Assembly: GCA_900770385.1 (NCBI GenBank)
Contig: CAAGKK010000037.1
Span: forward strand, 13,414-77,413
DNA: 64,000 bases
Direction: 5' to 3'
DNA from: Clostridia bacterium
Lineage (GTDB): Bacteria > Bacillota > Clostridia > TANB77 > CAG-508
Positions 37,001 through 45,857 of the stretch are shown piece by piece. The stretch's first letter is position 1. Every line of letters starts with the position of its first letter. The position numbers were made by a program, and so were the translations under genes. The notes under the pieces are model-generated. The model had not been told where the DNA came from and did not search any database. It saw only the letters and a program-made list of their open reading frames with translations.

Positions 37001-37417
37001 GACGAAGAATTAGAAAATGAAATAAGAAATCAATTTAAGATGAATGGACTAATATTAGGAGATGTAAAGGTTGTACAAATGATGGATAAATCTGTAACAT
37101 CTGGTAAGTCTAGTATTATACCAGCATATATCGACAAAAATGGAGATATAAGTAAATCAAAATCAAGTACAGTAAACTTAGTTGAATTTAAAAAATTGCA
37201 AAAACAGATAAATAACATTTTAAAGGAAATTACACAAGAAATATTAACAGGAAAAATAGAACAGAATCCTGTATATATTTCAAAGAAAAAAACAACACCA
37301 TGTTTATATTGCAATTATAAATCAATATGTGGATTTAATCCAGAATGGAAAGAAAATAATTATAAATATATACCAAACCTAAATAAAAATGAAATTTTAA
37401 ATGAATTAGGAGAATGA
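34070..37417 (+). CDS. addB: ATP-dependent helicase/nuclease subunit B (AddB)
   Basis: AddB is one half of the AddAB double-strand-break processing enzyme. The 1115-residue protein starts with a Walker A loop G8-R-S-G-T-G-K-T, has a helicase-like core that recognises Chi, and a C-terminal nuclease domain with I-I-D-Y-K-S-S. Four cysteines frame the nuclease for a 4Fe-4S cluster: one in Y-R-R-C-A-F-S-Y-Y and three in C-L-Y-C-N-Y-K-S-I-C. I take the ATG at 34070, with AGGTG upstream; GTG at 34061 is possible. addA, normally directly downstream, is not in the window. Confidence 0.92.
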   Translation: MSLRLIYGRSGTGKTTFCFNEIKKLIKENKKIYIITPEQFSFTAEQNLMKTVENNSVINAEVLTFERMAHRVINEIRDSQNSNLSECAKAMILYDILDENKKSLKYLGKTQKNLDIVLRTITELKKHNVTTNMLNEVLSNINDKRLELKIEDICLLLDKYNSIILNNYIDEDDVLTILNKNIDKTSMFKDSIIYIDEFAGFTKQEYLIIEKLLKISKIVNISICTDSIQESNNPESDVFYANKICINKILQIAKNNNIQVEDDIILNKNYRFKNKDLYNLENELYNYKQIILEKCTSINLFLASNPYTEIENVANNIIELVRDKQYDYKDIAIITKEINRYEGLIKAIFGKYQIPVFIDEKQDLSKNSFIKYIIAFLDIFGKSWTTQTMFNYIKSGFIDIKTEEIFTLENYCKNFGIKGIKKYSEEWKIQTNTNYNLEELNNLRKQIVDPLLEFKQNLNNQKTVKDISKSLYEFLIKNNIDKKLNEKVNILEKAGKIDLANIYSNSWNIFMEVLDSLVLVLGDKKISFEKYTELIKIGLSNSSLGKIPATLDEITVGDVDRSKSSKKKVVFIIGLNDGVFPSNNKSEGFIDDNERIKLKNNGIELAKTIMEQIYDENFNIYKAFTIAEEKLYLSYPASDADGKGLRKSILINKIKKIFPKLEEESDITSIKECIGNKDTTFDLLLTNMRKFLNGEQINDFWFEIFNIYNKDIKYKEKLKKAITGFYYSNIPEKINSKNLEKLYGKTLKTSISKMETYRRCAFSYYIKYGLKLSDKTEFKLESLDTGTFMHEIIDETFNYINENNIKIVELEDTKLEEIIENIINKKLLLNKNYIFNSTPKYIILTTRLKKVIKKSVKYIINTLKNSDFKVYGNEIEFGDGKKYAPMEIRLDNNQRAEIIGKIDRVDIAENEDGKYIRIIDYKSSVKNVDLNEVMAGIQIQLLTYLDAITKEENANPAGVLYFNLIEPIIKTKNRNITDEELENEIRNQFKMNGLILGDVKVVQMMDKSVTSGKSSIIPAYIDKNGDISKSKSSTVNLVEFKKLQKQINNILKEITQEILTGKIEQNPVYISKKKTTPCLYCNYKSICGFNPEWKENNYKYIPNLNKNEILNELGE

Positions 37418-37418
37418 T

Positions 37419-38228
37419 ATGAAAAATTTATCAAACCAAAACATTATTCATATTAAACATGGAGAAATTGAGTATATTCAATTCAAAAAACTACTTGAAT
37501 ATAAAGAAAAAATAAAACATTGTTTTACACTCAAAAAATTAGATTTTAAAGGATATGACTCATACGAAGAAAACAAAGAAATGATTACTAAAAACTATAA
37601 AGCATTATGCAAAGATTTGGATATCAAGTATGAAAATTTATGCAGACCAAAACAGACTCATACAGATAATGTAGAAAAAATAGAAAAAGGTGATTTTGGA
37701 ATATATAATCCCAAATTTGATGATGTGGATGGTTTAGTAACAAGTGAAAAAGAAAAAGCATTAGTATTGGCATTTGCAGATTGTACACCATTGTTATTTT
37801 ACGATCCAATTAAAAATGTAATAGCAAACACTCATTCTGGATGGAAAGGCACATATAAAGAAATAGGAAATAAAACAGTAGAAAAATTAGTAAAAGAATA
37901 TAATTGTAATCCTAAAGATATAATTTGTTGCATAGGTCCACATATTAGAAAGTGCCACTTTGAAGTGGATAAAGATGTAAAAGATATGTTTTATGAAAAA
38001 TTTAAACATTTAAAAAATATAAATAATTATATAGTAAAAAAAGGCAATAAATACAATATAGATACCTTGGAAATAAATACTGATAATCTAATAAGTATGG
38101 GATTATTAAAAGATAATATAATAGACAGTAAGATTTGTACAGTATGTGAAAGCAACATATGTCATTCTTATAGAGCAGAAAAAGAAGAATCTGGAAGGAG
38201 TATAGCTTTAATAGAGTTAATAAAATAA
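37419..38228 (+). CDS. pgeF: Peptidoglycan editing factor PgeF (YlmD/YfiH, laccase-fold)
   Basis: PgeF removes mis-incorporated residues from UDP-MurNAc precursors; older names call the fold laccase-like or a purine nucleoside phosphorylase. In 269 residues it shows the metal-site motifs K-Q-T-H, D-G-L-V-T, A-D-C-T-P-L-L-F-Y-D, H-S-G-W-K-G-T and G-P-H-I-R-K-C-H-F-E-V, and C-x-x-x-x-x-C-H-S-Y-R near the end. The AGGAGA site overlaps the addB stop, so translation is coupled. In Bacillus ylmD lies near sigG-ylmC; here it has moved into the addB-ldcA-udg operon. Confidence 0.93.
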   Translation: MKNLSNQNIIHIKHGEIEYIQFKKLLEYKEKIKHCFTLKKLDFKGYDSYEENKEMITKNYKALCKDLDIKYENLCRPKQTHTDNVEKIEKGDFGIYNPKFDDVDGLVTSEKEKALVLAFADCTPLLFYDPIKNVIANTHSGWKGTYKEIGNKTVEKLVKEYNCNPKDIICCIGPHIRKCHFEVDKDVKDMFYEKFKHLKNINNYIVKKGNKYNIDTLEINTDNLISMGLLKDNIIDSKICTVCESNICHSYRAEKEESGRSIALIELIK

Positions 38229-38244
38229 CACAAAAGGAGGAAAA

Positions 38245-39162
38245 ATGTTACCACAAGCAATAAAAAGAGGAGATACAATAGGTGTTGTAGCACCATCAAA
38301 TCCTATTGTAGGAAAAAATATAGAAGAATTAAATAAAGCAAAAGAAATAGTAGAAAAAGACGGTTTTAAAGTAGTATTTTCTAAAAACATATTTTCAAAT
38401 ACAAATGGATATACAGCAACAGCAAAAGAAAAAGCAGAAGATATAAACGAAATGTTTAGAAATCAAGATGTAAAAATGATTTGGTGTGCTAAAGGTGGAA
38501 ATAATTCTAATTGCGTATTTGAATATTTAGACTATGAATTAATAAAGAAAAATCCGAAAATAATATGTGGTTATAGTGACATAACATCACTTACAAATAT
38601 GATACATAAAAAAACAGGATTAGTAACATTTAGTGGAACAAACTTTAAAACAATAGCAACAGATGAAACAGATTATAGTTATAAGGAAGCAATAAATAGA
38701 TTTGTAAATGGTAGCATAGAAATAGGAAAAGAAAAAACAGGGTATAAAACAATAAAAGAAGGAACAGCAGAAGGAGAATTAGTTGGAGGAAATCTATTTT
38801 TAACAAGAGGAATGGTCTGTGGAAAATACTCAATATCTTTTAAAGACAAGATACTATTCTTAGAAGAATTAGGAATAGAAACAGAGCCGGCAGTAATCAA
38901 TAATTTCTTATATTATATGAAACAAAATGGAGTATTTGACGAGATAAAAGGATTATGGCTTGGAAATTATGAACATGAAAGTAATATAACATTAGAAGAG
39001 ATAGTACAAGAAGTGCTAGGAGATGAATACAGTTTTCCGATTATTAAATCAAACAACTTTGGACATTGCGAAACAAAAACAGTAATTCCAATAGGTACAA
39101 GAGCAAGAATAAATACAAATGAAATAGAAAAGATAAAATTAATAGAAAAGTGTGTAAAATAA
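38245..39162 (+). CDS. LD-carboxypeptidase (S66 family, LdcA/MccF-like)
   Basis: S66 serine peptidases remove the terminal D-Ala from muropeptide tetrapeptides or inactivate microcin C-like compounds. The 305-residue protein has the N-terminal motif G-V-V-A-P-S, the nucleophile in C-G-Y-S-D-I-T near residue 115, a glutamate in L-E-E-L-G and the histidine in N-F-G-H-C-E near the C-terminus, which complete a Ser-Glu-His triad. AAAAGGAGG precedes the ATG. No signal peptide, so it acts in the cytoplasm, fitting wall recycling beside PgeF. MccF-type immunity cannot be excluded. Confidence 0.9.
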   Translation: MLPQAIKRGDTIGVVAPSNPIVGKNIEELNKAKEIVEKDGFKVVFSKNIFSNTNGYTATAKEKAEDINEMFRNQDVKMIWCAKGGNNSNCVFEYLDYELIKKNPKIICGYSDITSLTNMIHKKTGLVTFSGTNFKTIATDETDYSYKEAINRFVNGSIEIGKEKTGYKTIKEGTAEGELVGGNLFLTRGMVCGKYSISFKDKILFLEELGIETEPAVINNFLYYMKQNGVFDEIKGLWLGNYEHESNITLEEIVQEVLGDEYSFPIIKSNNFGHCETKTVIPIGTRARINTNEIEKIKLIEKCVK

Positions 39163-39172
39163 GGAGCAAAAA

Positions 39173-39730
39173 ATGTATAATAGTTGGGAAGAATTAGAAG
39201 AAAGCATAAGAAATTGTAACAAATGTAAATTATGCAAAAACAGGCATAATATTGTGTTAGGAGAAGGAAACAAAAATGCAGAAATAATGTTTATAGGAGA
39301 AGGACCAGGGGCAGATGAAGATATTCAAGGATTTCCGTTTGTTGGAAAAGCAGGACAACTAATGAATAAAGCATTCGAAGCACTAGAAATAAAAAGAGAA
39401 AAAGTGTACATAACTAATATAGTAAAATGCAGACCTCCTCAAAATAGAGTGCCAAACAAAGAAGAAGCAACAGCTTGTATGGATTATTTAAGAAGCCAAG
39501 TAATGTTAGTAAAACCAAAAATAATAGTATTATTAGGAAGTACAGCCCTAAAAAGTATATTGGGTGAAGAGTATGGAATTACTAAAACAAGAGGAATTTG
39601 GATAGAAAAGAAAGGTATTTTATATATGCCAACATTCCACCCAGCAGCATTATTAAGAGATGATACTAAAAAGATAGATTTCTGGAGAGATTTAAAATTA
39701 GTAAAAGAAAAATATGGAGAATTGAAATGA
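39173..39730 (+). CDS. Uracil-DNA glycosylase, family 4 (Fe-S type)
   Basis: Removes uracil from DNA in base excision repair. The 185-residue protein has the cluster cysteines C-N-K-C and further Cys in C-R-P-P and A-C-M-D-Y-L, the catalytic-site motif G-E-G-P-G-A-D-E-D and the C-terminal H-P-A-A-L-L-R. Length and motif order match family 4 UDGs. AAGGAG precedes the ATG. Its stop overlaps the start of the next gene by four bases (ATGA), so the two are translationally coupled. Confidence 0.93.
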   Translation: MYNSWEELEESIRNCNKCKLCKNRHNIVLGEGNKNAEIMFIGEGPGADEDIQGFPFVGKAGQLMNKAFEALEIKREKVYITNIVKCRPPQNRVPNKEEATACMDYLRSQVMLVKPKIIVLLGSTALKSILGEEYGITKTRGIWIEKKGILYMPTFHPAALLRDDTKKIDFWRDLKLVKEKYGELK

Positions 39731-40974
39731 AATATGATGTAACAGAAATAATTAGAGATGCTAGTTATTGTTTAAACTGCAAAAACAAACCATGTAAATT
39801 TGGATGTCCATTAGGAAATAATATACCAGATTTTATAAAATACATAAAAGAGCAAAAAAATAGTGAAGCATTTGAAGTGCTTTCTGAAACTACTATATTT
39901 GAGCCGATTTGTGGAAGAATATGTCCACAGAAAAAACAATGTGAAGGAAGTTGTGTAAGAGGAATAAAAGGCCAAAGTGTAAAAATAGGAAGGTTAGAAA
40001 AATTTGTAGGAGACTATGCATTAGAAAATAAAATAAAACAAAAAGTTATGCCGGCAATTGGAAAGAAAATAGCAGTAATTGGGTCTGGACCAGCAGGACT
40101 AGCAGTTGCAAATTATTTATCAACAAAAGGATATTTAGTAACAATTTATGAAAAACATTCAAAACTAGGTGGTTTATTAAGATATGGAATACCAGAATTT
40201 AGATTATCCAAAAAATTATTAGATAGTTGGCTAGAAAATTATGTGTTGAATAAAAATATAGAAGTAAAAACAAATACTAAGCTTGGAAGAGATATAACTC
40301 TTGAACAACTAAAAGAAAAATACGAAAAAATAATCTTATCATTTGGAGCAAATGTATCAAATAAAATGAATATACCAGGAAAAGAACTTGAATTTGTATT
40401 GGGAGGAAATGAACTTTTAGAATATAGAAAAATGCCTGATTTTAAAGATAAAAAAGTAGTAGTAATAGGCGGTGGTAATGTAGCAATTGATTCTGCAAGA
40501 ACAATAAAAAAGCTAGGTGCCAAAAGCGTAAATATTATTTACAGAAGGTCAGAAACAGAAATGCCAGCTGAGAAAAAGGAAATTGAAGAAGCAAAAAAAG
40601 AAAAAATAGAATTTACATTTCAAACAAATATATTAAAAATAAGTACAGGTGACTTAATAAATAAAGTAGAGTGTATAAAGACAAAGTTAGTACCAAGCAA
40701 AACAGAAGATAGAAAATATCCTGTAAATATAGAAAATAGTAATTATACAATAGATACAAATTATGTTATAATGGCTATTGGCTCTAAAGCAGATAAGAAA
40801 ACTATAAATGAATTAAATCTAGAAACTACAAGTTTGGGGTATATAAAAGTAGATGAAAATTACAAAACCACAGATAATAAGATTTATGCAATAGGGGATT
40901 TAATAGGCAACAAACAAACAGTTGCATGGGCAGCCAAAAGTGGATTTGAATGTGCAAAAAGAATTTGTAAATAA
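39727..40974 (+). CDS. NAD(P)H/FAD oxidoreductase of the GltD (glutamate synthase small subunit) type
   Basis: A 415-residue flavoprotein. The N-terminal domain carries two clusters of cysteines for Fe-S centres (C-L-N-C-K-N-K-P-C ... C-P-L-G-N; C-G-R-I-C-P ... C-E-G-S-C), followed by an FAD fold (G-S-G-P-A-G-L-A) and an NAD(P) fold (I-G-G-G-N-V-A-I-D-S-A). It resembles GltD, NfnB and the electron-input part of related enzymes. With no large gltB subunit nearby it probably passes electrons to another partner. ATGA overlap with the UDG gene upstream. End of the operon, with a strong terminator. Confidence 0.88.
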   Translation: MKYDVTEIIRDASYCLNCKNKPCKFGCPLGNNIPDFIKYIKEQKNSEAFEVLSETTIFEPICGRICPQKKQCEGSCVRGIKGQSVKIGRLEKFVGDYALENKIKQKVMPAIGKKIAVIGSGPAGLAVANYLSTKGYLVTIYEKHSKLGGLLRYGIPEFRLSKKLLDSWLENYVLNKNIEVKTNTKLGRDITLEQLKEKYEKIILSFGANVSNKMNIPGKELEFVLGGNELLEYRKMPDFKDKKVVVIGGGNVAIDSARTIKKLGAKSVNIIYRRSETEMPAEKKEIEEAKKEKIEFTFQTNILKISTGDLINKVECIKTKLVPSKTEDRKYPVNIENSNYTIDTNYVIMAIGSKADKKTINELNLETTSLGYIKVDENYKTTDNKIYAIGDLIGNKQTVAWAAKSGFECAKRICK

Positions 40975-40975
40975 C

Positions 40976-41010
40976 AAAAACATATTATCATTTAAGATAA
41001 TATGTTTTTT
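40976..41010 (+). terminator. Terminator of the addB-to-oxidoreductase operon
   Basis: A 14-bp stem (40976-40989 with 40996-41009) starting right after the stop, with a T6 run. Confidence 0.8.
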
Positions 41011-41046
41011 CATTTTATAATAGAAAATTATAATAAATTGTTTTAT

Positions 41047-41072
41047 GTAAGGGAGTACGCATCTGTACGCCC
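41047..41072. repeat. Dispersed GC-rich palindrome, copy 2
   Basis: GTAAGGGAGTAC, loop GCATCT, GTACGCCC. Compared with copy 1 the stem pair GGAC/GTCC has become GTAC/GTAC, a compensating change that keeps the hairpin. Confidence 0.7.
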
Positions 41073-41079
41073 AATATTC

Positions 41080-42183
41080 TTACCTCATATTAATATCATT
41101 ATAATTGTAATTATTATTATAATTTAATTTAAGTAAAGTTTTAATTTTTCTAATAATTAATTGAAATAAAGTTTCTTTCTTTATAGGAACAAGTGCAAGT
41201 GGAGTATTAGGTACATTATTATATTTATTCTCAAGTTCAGCCATTTTATTTATATAATAATCATTGAAAAAAGTATAATCATCTGTAACTCCAATGAAAT
41301 TTCTATATGTATACAAAGCATTTCTGAAATTTTCCATGCTTCTTGAAGAGTATAAAGAATTAAACAAATTATCAAAAAAACTAGTAAAAATTCTATTTTG
41401 AGTAAGCAAAAATCCTCTTCTTATATTTTCTTTAATTTGATTTGATTTTTTCATTAATCTTGCTATTTCAGAAGTAACTATTTCACTTGATTGAATCTTT
41501 TCTAATGTAGCATGTAATTTATCTTCTAAATACATAATTGTATTTATATTATTTTTTATAATTTCGAAATCTTCTTCACTAGTTAATGTTATGAATTTAT
41601 TTTTAAAATTATCGTTTCCATATAATGTGCTATTGTAAAGAACATATTCACCAGTAATATAAGCCATTTGCCTAACTAAATTGCATTCCAAAGTATAATA
41701 ATCAGGACTGTTAGATGGAAGTTCAATATCAAAATATTTTACTGTATCAAACTTAGATTTAGTGCATTTCATTGCCATTAACTGGACAGCAGCTTCATTA
41801 AGAGCCATACCAGAAAGTTTAATATCAGAAAAGTCGCAAAGACCTAACTTAATTAATTTATTTCTAGAATTTACTTCAGCTTGAAGATAATGTATACATT
41901 CGTGAATAGTAACTGCATCAAGATTATCTAAATTTGTAGAACTACTAAAATAAATAGAAGAATTTTTGTAATAATATTTAGCAGCTACGCCATTTGGAAT
42001 TTCAGCAATGTACATATTCAATCTAGAAAGTTTCATAAATAATTCATGATAATCTATGTCTTGTTCTGGAAAAGTATCAACTAATTTTTGAGCAAGGTTA
42101 GTTGCAATTGAATTAACTTTTAAAGTATTTAATTTTTTTATTACTTTAATTCCTTCTTTGCGAAGTTTAGCTTCTGTATTCAC
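41080..42183 (-). CDS. Hypothetical protein with an HExxH zincin-like motif
   Basis: I do not recognise the family. The 367-residue protein has no signal peptide. Around residue 95 it contains H-E-C-I-H-Y-L-Q, and about 30 residues later N-E-A-A-V-Q; this H-E-x-x-H plus downstream Glu layout is that of gluzincin-type zinc metallopeptidases. The second half is helical and rich in Asn, Lys and Ser, ending in a low-complexity N-N-N-Y-N-Y-N tail. Start GTG with AAAGGA upstream. It stands alone on the minus strand between the oxidoreductase operon and the divergent rsmF-like gene. The substrate is unknown. Confidence 0.65.
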   Translation of the reverse strand: MNTEAKLRKEGIKVIKKLNTLKVNSIATNLAQKLVDTFPEQDIDYHELFMKLSRLNMYIAEIPNGVAAKYYYKNSSIYFSSSTNLDNLDAVTIHECIHYLQAEVNSRNKLIKLGLCDFSDIKLSGMALNEAAVQLMAMKCTKSKFDTVKYFDIELPSNSPDYYTLECNLVRQMAYITGEYVLYNSTLYGNDNFKNKFITLTSEEDFEIIKNNINTIMYLEDKLHATLEKIQSSEIVTSEIARLMKKSNQIKENIRRGFLLTQNRIFTSFFDNLFNSLYSSRSMENFRNALYTYRNFIGVTDDYTFFNDYYINKMAELENKYNNVPNTPLALVPIKKETLFQLIIRKIKTLLKLNYNNNYNYNDINMR

Positions 42184-42318
42184 TAATAATTTATCCTTTC
42201 AATAATATACAAATATTATATAATATAATTCTACAAAAATACAATAAAAAAATGAAAAAATATATTAAATTTATGTTACAATTAATGATATAATGTATAT
42301 AAATATAGGAGAATAAAA

Positions 42319-43236
42319 ATGAATAATAAATTGCCAGATTTTTTATTAAATAAATTAAATAATCAGTATGGAGAAGATATAACAAATAAAATAATAAATG
42401 GTTATTGCAAAAAAAAGGTAACAATTAGAATAAATACATTAAAAACAAGCAAAGAAGAAGTGTGCAATATTTTAGAAAAAAATAATATACAATATAAAGA
42501 AGTTACAAGGAATAACATAGCTTTAATAATAGAAAATGCAAATGAAGAAACATTAAGCAAATTAGAAATATATGAAAAAGGGTATATATATTTACAAAGT
42601 TTATCTTCAATGCTTCCTCCTATTATTTTGCAACCGCAAGAAAGCGAAGATATATTAGATATGACAGCAGCTCCAGGAAGTAAAACAACACAAATAGCAG
42701 CAATCACAAAAAATAGAGCAAACATAACAGCATATGAGATGAATAAAATAAGAGCAGATAGATTAAAATATAATTTACAAAAACAAGGTGCAAACAGTGT
42801 TATTGTTATTAATGAAGATAGTAGAAAAATGAGCGACTATTTTGCTTTTGATAGAATTTTATTAGATGCCCCATGTAGTGGAAGTGGTACAGTAAATTTA
42901 CAAAATGAGAAAACATATAAAAACATAACAAAAGAGTTAATACAAAAAAACAGAAAAAGCCAACTTGCACTATTAAAAAAAGCATTAAAAATACTAAAGC
43001 CTGGTCATGAAATGGTATACTCAACTTGTTCTATATTAAGAGAAGAAAATGAAGATATAATTAATCAGGTAATAAATGACCAAGATATAGAAATTATACC
43101 AATTAATATAAATGAGGATATACCAAAACTTCCTTGCAGAATAAAAGAAGCAATTTGCATAGCACCAAATGAATATTATGAAGGATTTTTTGTTGCAAAA
43201 TTAAAGAAGAAAAATAGAAAAGAAAATGGATTTTAA
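42319..43236 (+). CDS. RsmF/RsmB-like RNA (cytosine-C5) methyltransferase (NOL1/NOP2/Sun family)
   Basis: A SAM-dependent RNA m5C methyltransferase of 305 residues, probably acting on 16S rRNA. An N-terminal substrate-binding part (R-I-N-T-L-K) precedes the Rossmann fold with L-D-M-T-A-A-P-G-S-K-T-T, the catalytic cysteines in D-A-P-C-S-G-S-G-T and Y-S-T-C-S-I. It lacks the extra RNA-binding C-terminal domain of full RsmF and the NusB domain of RsmB, so which rRNA position it modifies is open. ATAGGAG lies before the ATG. Convergent with leuS. Confidence 0.9.
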   Translation: MNNKLPDFLLNKLNNQYGEDITNKIINGYCKKKVTIRINTLKTSKEEVCNILEKNNIQYKEVTRNNIALIIENANEETLSKLEIYEKGYIYLQSLSSMLPPIILQPQESEDILDMTAAPGSKTTQIAAITKNRANITAYEMNKIRADRLKYNLQKQGANSVIVINEDSRKMSDYFAFDRILLDAPCSGSGTVNLQNEKTYKNITKELIQKNRKSQLALLKKALKILKPGHEMVYSTCSILREENEDIINQVINDQDIEIIPININEDIPKLPCRIKEAICIAPNEYYEGFFVAKLKKKNRKENGF

Positions 43237-43250
43237 TCCACTTTCTTTTA
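43217..43250. terminator. Bidirectional terminator between rsmF-like and leuS
   Basis: TGGATT-TT-AATCCA flanked by AAAGAAA and TTTCTTT (one mismatch). The stop codons of both convergent genes lie in the hairpin, giving A- and T-runs on both sides. Confidence 0.65.
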
Positions 43251-45635
43251 TTTTATAACAATATTGTAAATTTTATTTTTTACATAAATCTCTTTTACAA
43301 TAGATTTACCATCAAGATAACTCTTTACAGCTTCATGAGCTTTTCCTTTTATGATTTCTTCATCAGTATCATAAGGTATTTTTAAAGTAGCTCTAAGCTT
43401 ACCATTTACTTGTATTGGTAAATTATATTCATCTTCTTTACATTTATCTTCATCAAATGTAGGCCATACTTCATATGATATTGTATTATTGTGACCTAGA
43501 ATATTCCATATTTCTTCGGTAATATGTGGTGCTACTGGATTTAATAATTTTAAAAAGCCCTCTGCATATTCTTTAGGTAATATTTCTTCTTTATTAGCTG
43601 TATTTATAAATATCATCATTTGGCTTATTGCAGTATTAAAGTTCATAGATTCATAATCATTTGTTACTTTTTTTACTGTAAAGTTATATATTTTTTCTAA
43701 GTTTTTATTCTCAATTTCTTGAATTTTATTAGACTCTACAAATAATCTCCAAACTCTATCTAAGAAATTTTTAGAACCTGAAATTCCATGTGGATCCCAA
43801 GGCTTAGCGGCATCTATTGGTCCCATAAACATTTCATAAACTCTTAAGCTATCAGTGCCATATTGTCTAACCATGTCATCTGGGTTAACAACATTACCTT
43901 TTGATTTAGACATTTTTTCTCCATTTGAACCTAAAATCATACCTTGATGACGAAGTTTTGCAAATGGTTCTTTTACAGGTACTATGCCTTTATTATATAG
44001 ATAGTTATTCCAGAATCTCGAATATAATAAATGTCCTACAGCATGTTCTGGTCCACCAACATATAAATCAACAGGAAGCCAATGCTTTAATAGTTCTTTG
44101 TTTGCAATTTCATTATCATTATTTGGATCAATATATCGTAGAAAATACCAACTAGAAGCTGCACTACCAGGCATTGTACTTGTTTCTCTTTTTCCTGCTT
44201 GGCCATTTACTTCAACATTAACCCAATCAGTTGCCTTTTCAAGTGGTGAGGCCCCGGATTTTGAAGGAGCATAATCTTCAAGAGAAGGTAAAATTAAAGG
44301 TAAATCCTTATCATCTAAAACAATCATATCATCTCCAATATGAATAATTGGAATAGGTTCACCCCAATAACGCTGCCTTGCAAAAATCCATTCTCTTAAT
44401 TTATAATTTACTTTTTTCTCTCCAATTTCATTTTCCTCAAGCCATGAAATAATCTTATTAATAGCATCTTCTTTATTTAATCCATTTAAGAAAGCCGAAT
44501 TAATATGTAATCCGTCACCGGTAAAAGCTTCTTTTGATACATCTCCACCATCTAGAACAGGGATAATATCTAACCCAAATTTTTTAGCAAAAGCATAATC
44601 TCTTTCATCATGTGCAGGAACAGCCATAATAGCTCCAGTTCCATAAGAAGCTAAAACATAGTCTGAAATCCATATTGGAATTTCTTTTCCGTTTACAGGG
44701 TTAATTGCATATGCACCTGTGAATACACCAGTTTTCTCTTTATTTAATTCTGTTCTTTCTAAGTCAGATTTTGAACTACAAACTTTCTTATATGACTCAA
44801 CAGCATCTTTTTGTTCTGTAGTTGTAATAATATTTATGAACTCATGCTCTGGAGCTAATACACAATATGTTGCTCCAAATAAAGTATCTGCTCTTGTTGT
44901 GAATACTGTAAATTCTAAATCATGATTTGCAACTTTAAATTTTACATGAGCACCAACAGATTTGCCAATCCAATTTCTTTGAATTTCTTTTGTAGATTCA
45001 GGCCAATCTATGTCATCTAGTCCAGCAAGTAATGTTTCTGCATATTTAGGAATGTCTAGTACCCATTGTTTCATATTTTTACGAACAACAGGGAAGCCAC
45101 CTCTTTCAGATTTTCCATCTATTATTTCATCATTGGCAAGAACAGTTCCTAATTCTTCACACCAGTTAACAGGCATATCCACAAATTTTGCAAGACCATC
45201 ATTGTATAATTGTTTAAAAATCCATTGTGTCCATTTGTAGTATGAAGGATCACAAGTTGAAATTTCTCTATCCCAATCAAAAGAAAAACCAAGCATTTTT
45301 AATTGCCTTTTAAAAGTTGAAATATTTTGTTTAGTAAATATTTCAGGATGATTACCAGTCTTAATTGCGTATTGCTCTGCTGGAAGACCAAAAGAATCCC
45401 AACCCATTGGATGTAAAACATTATATCCATTCATTCTCTTAAATCTAGACATTACATCTGTTGCAGTATAGCCTTCTGGATGGCCAACATGCAAACCCTG
45501 ACCAGATGGATAAGGAAACATATCTAAAGCATAATATTTAGGTTTAGAAAAATCCCATACATCAGTTTTAAATGTTTTGTTATCGTCCCAATATTTTTGC
45601 CATTTCTTTTCTATATTTTGAAAATCATATGTCAT
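43248..45635 (-). CDS. leuS: Leucyl-tRNA synthetase
   Basis: Class I synthetase charging tRNA-Leu. The 795-residue protein shows [13 protein letters not shown] (HIGH region), an editing domain with [10 protein letters not shown] and A-H-D-E-R-D, the zinc/W-x-E-P-I-P region and K-M-S-K-S in the K-M-S-K-S-K-G-N loop. GAAAGTGA lies upstream of the ATG. The 5' region on this strand is short (about 100 bases to the neighbouring palindrome) and I see no T-box leader, unlike many Firmicutes leuS genes. Confidence 0.97.
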   Translation of the reverse strand: MTYDFQNIEKKWQKYWDDNKTFKTDVWDFSKPKYYALDMFPYPSGQGLHVGHPEGYTATDVMSRFKRMNGYNVLHPMGWDSFGLPAEQYAIKTGNHPEIFTKQNISTFKRQLKMLGFSFDWDREISTCDPSYYKWTQWIFKQLYNDGLAKFVDMPVNWCEELGTVLANDEIIDGKSERGGFPVVRKNMKQWVLDIPKYAETLLAGLDDIDWPESTKEIQRNWIGKSVGAHVKFKVANHDLEFTVFTTRADTLFGATYCVLAPEHEFINIITTTEQKDAVESYKKVCSSKSDLERTELNKEKTGVFTGAYAINPVNGKEIPIWISDYVLASYGTGAIMAVPAHDERDYAFAKKFGLDIIPVLDGGDVSKEAFTGDGLHINSAFLNGLNKEDAINKIISWLEENEIGEKKVNYKLREWIFARQRYWGEPIPIIHIGDDMIVLDDKDLPLILPSLEDYAPSKSGASPLEKATDWVNVEVNGQAGKRETSTMPGSAASSWYFLRYIDPNNDNEIANKELLKHWLPVDLYVGGPEHAVGHLLYSRFWNNYLYNKGIVPVKEPFAKLRHQGMILGSNGEKMSKSKGNVVNPDDMVRQYGTDSLRVYEMFMGPIDAAKPWDPHGISGSKNFLDRVWRLFVESNKIQEIENKNLEKIYNFTVKKVTNDYESMNFNTAISQMMIFINTANKEEILPKEYAEGFLKLLNPVAPHITEEIWNILGHNNTISYEVWPTFDEDKCKEDEYNLPIQVNGKLRATLKIPYDTDEEIIKGKAHEAVKSYLDGKSIVKEIYVKNKIYNIVIK

Positions 45636-45735
45636 TTATTTATCACTTTCTTTCCATTTAAGAATATTAATATACGATATTATACAATACTTCAGTAACA
45701 AAATAAAGAGTAAACTGAATAAAAAATAAAAAAAT

Positions 45736-45776
45736 GAGGGGAACCAAAAAGGGTCAGACCACTTTTGGTTCCCCTC
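45736..45776. repeat. REP-like palindrome, left copy flanking the transposase
   Basis: A 41-base palindrome: GAGGGGAACCAAAA (45736-45749) pairs with TTTTGGTTCCCCTC (45763-45776), with an inner GGTC-A-GACC. It is the inverse complement of the palindrome at 46629-46667 over about 33 bases. Confidence 0.85.
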
Positions 45777-45857
45777 TTGAAAAAAAAAAATCAATATAAT
45801 ATAATAACGATCGGGAGCAAAATTATAAAAATCATATTTAAGGAGAATGTAATAATT

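Noticed and set aside
45636..45735. A T-box riboswitch before leuS
   Set aside because: The leader is under about 100 bases and I find no T-box core sequence or antiterminator pair.
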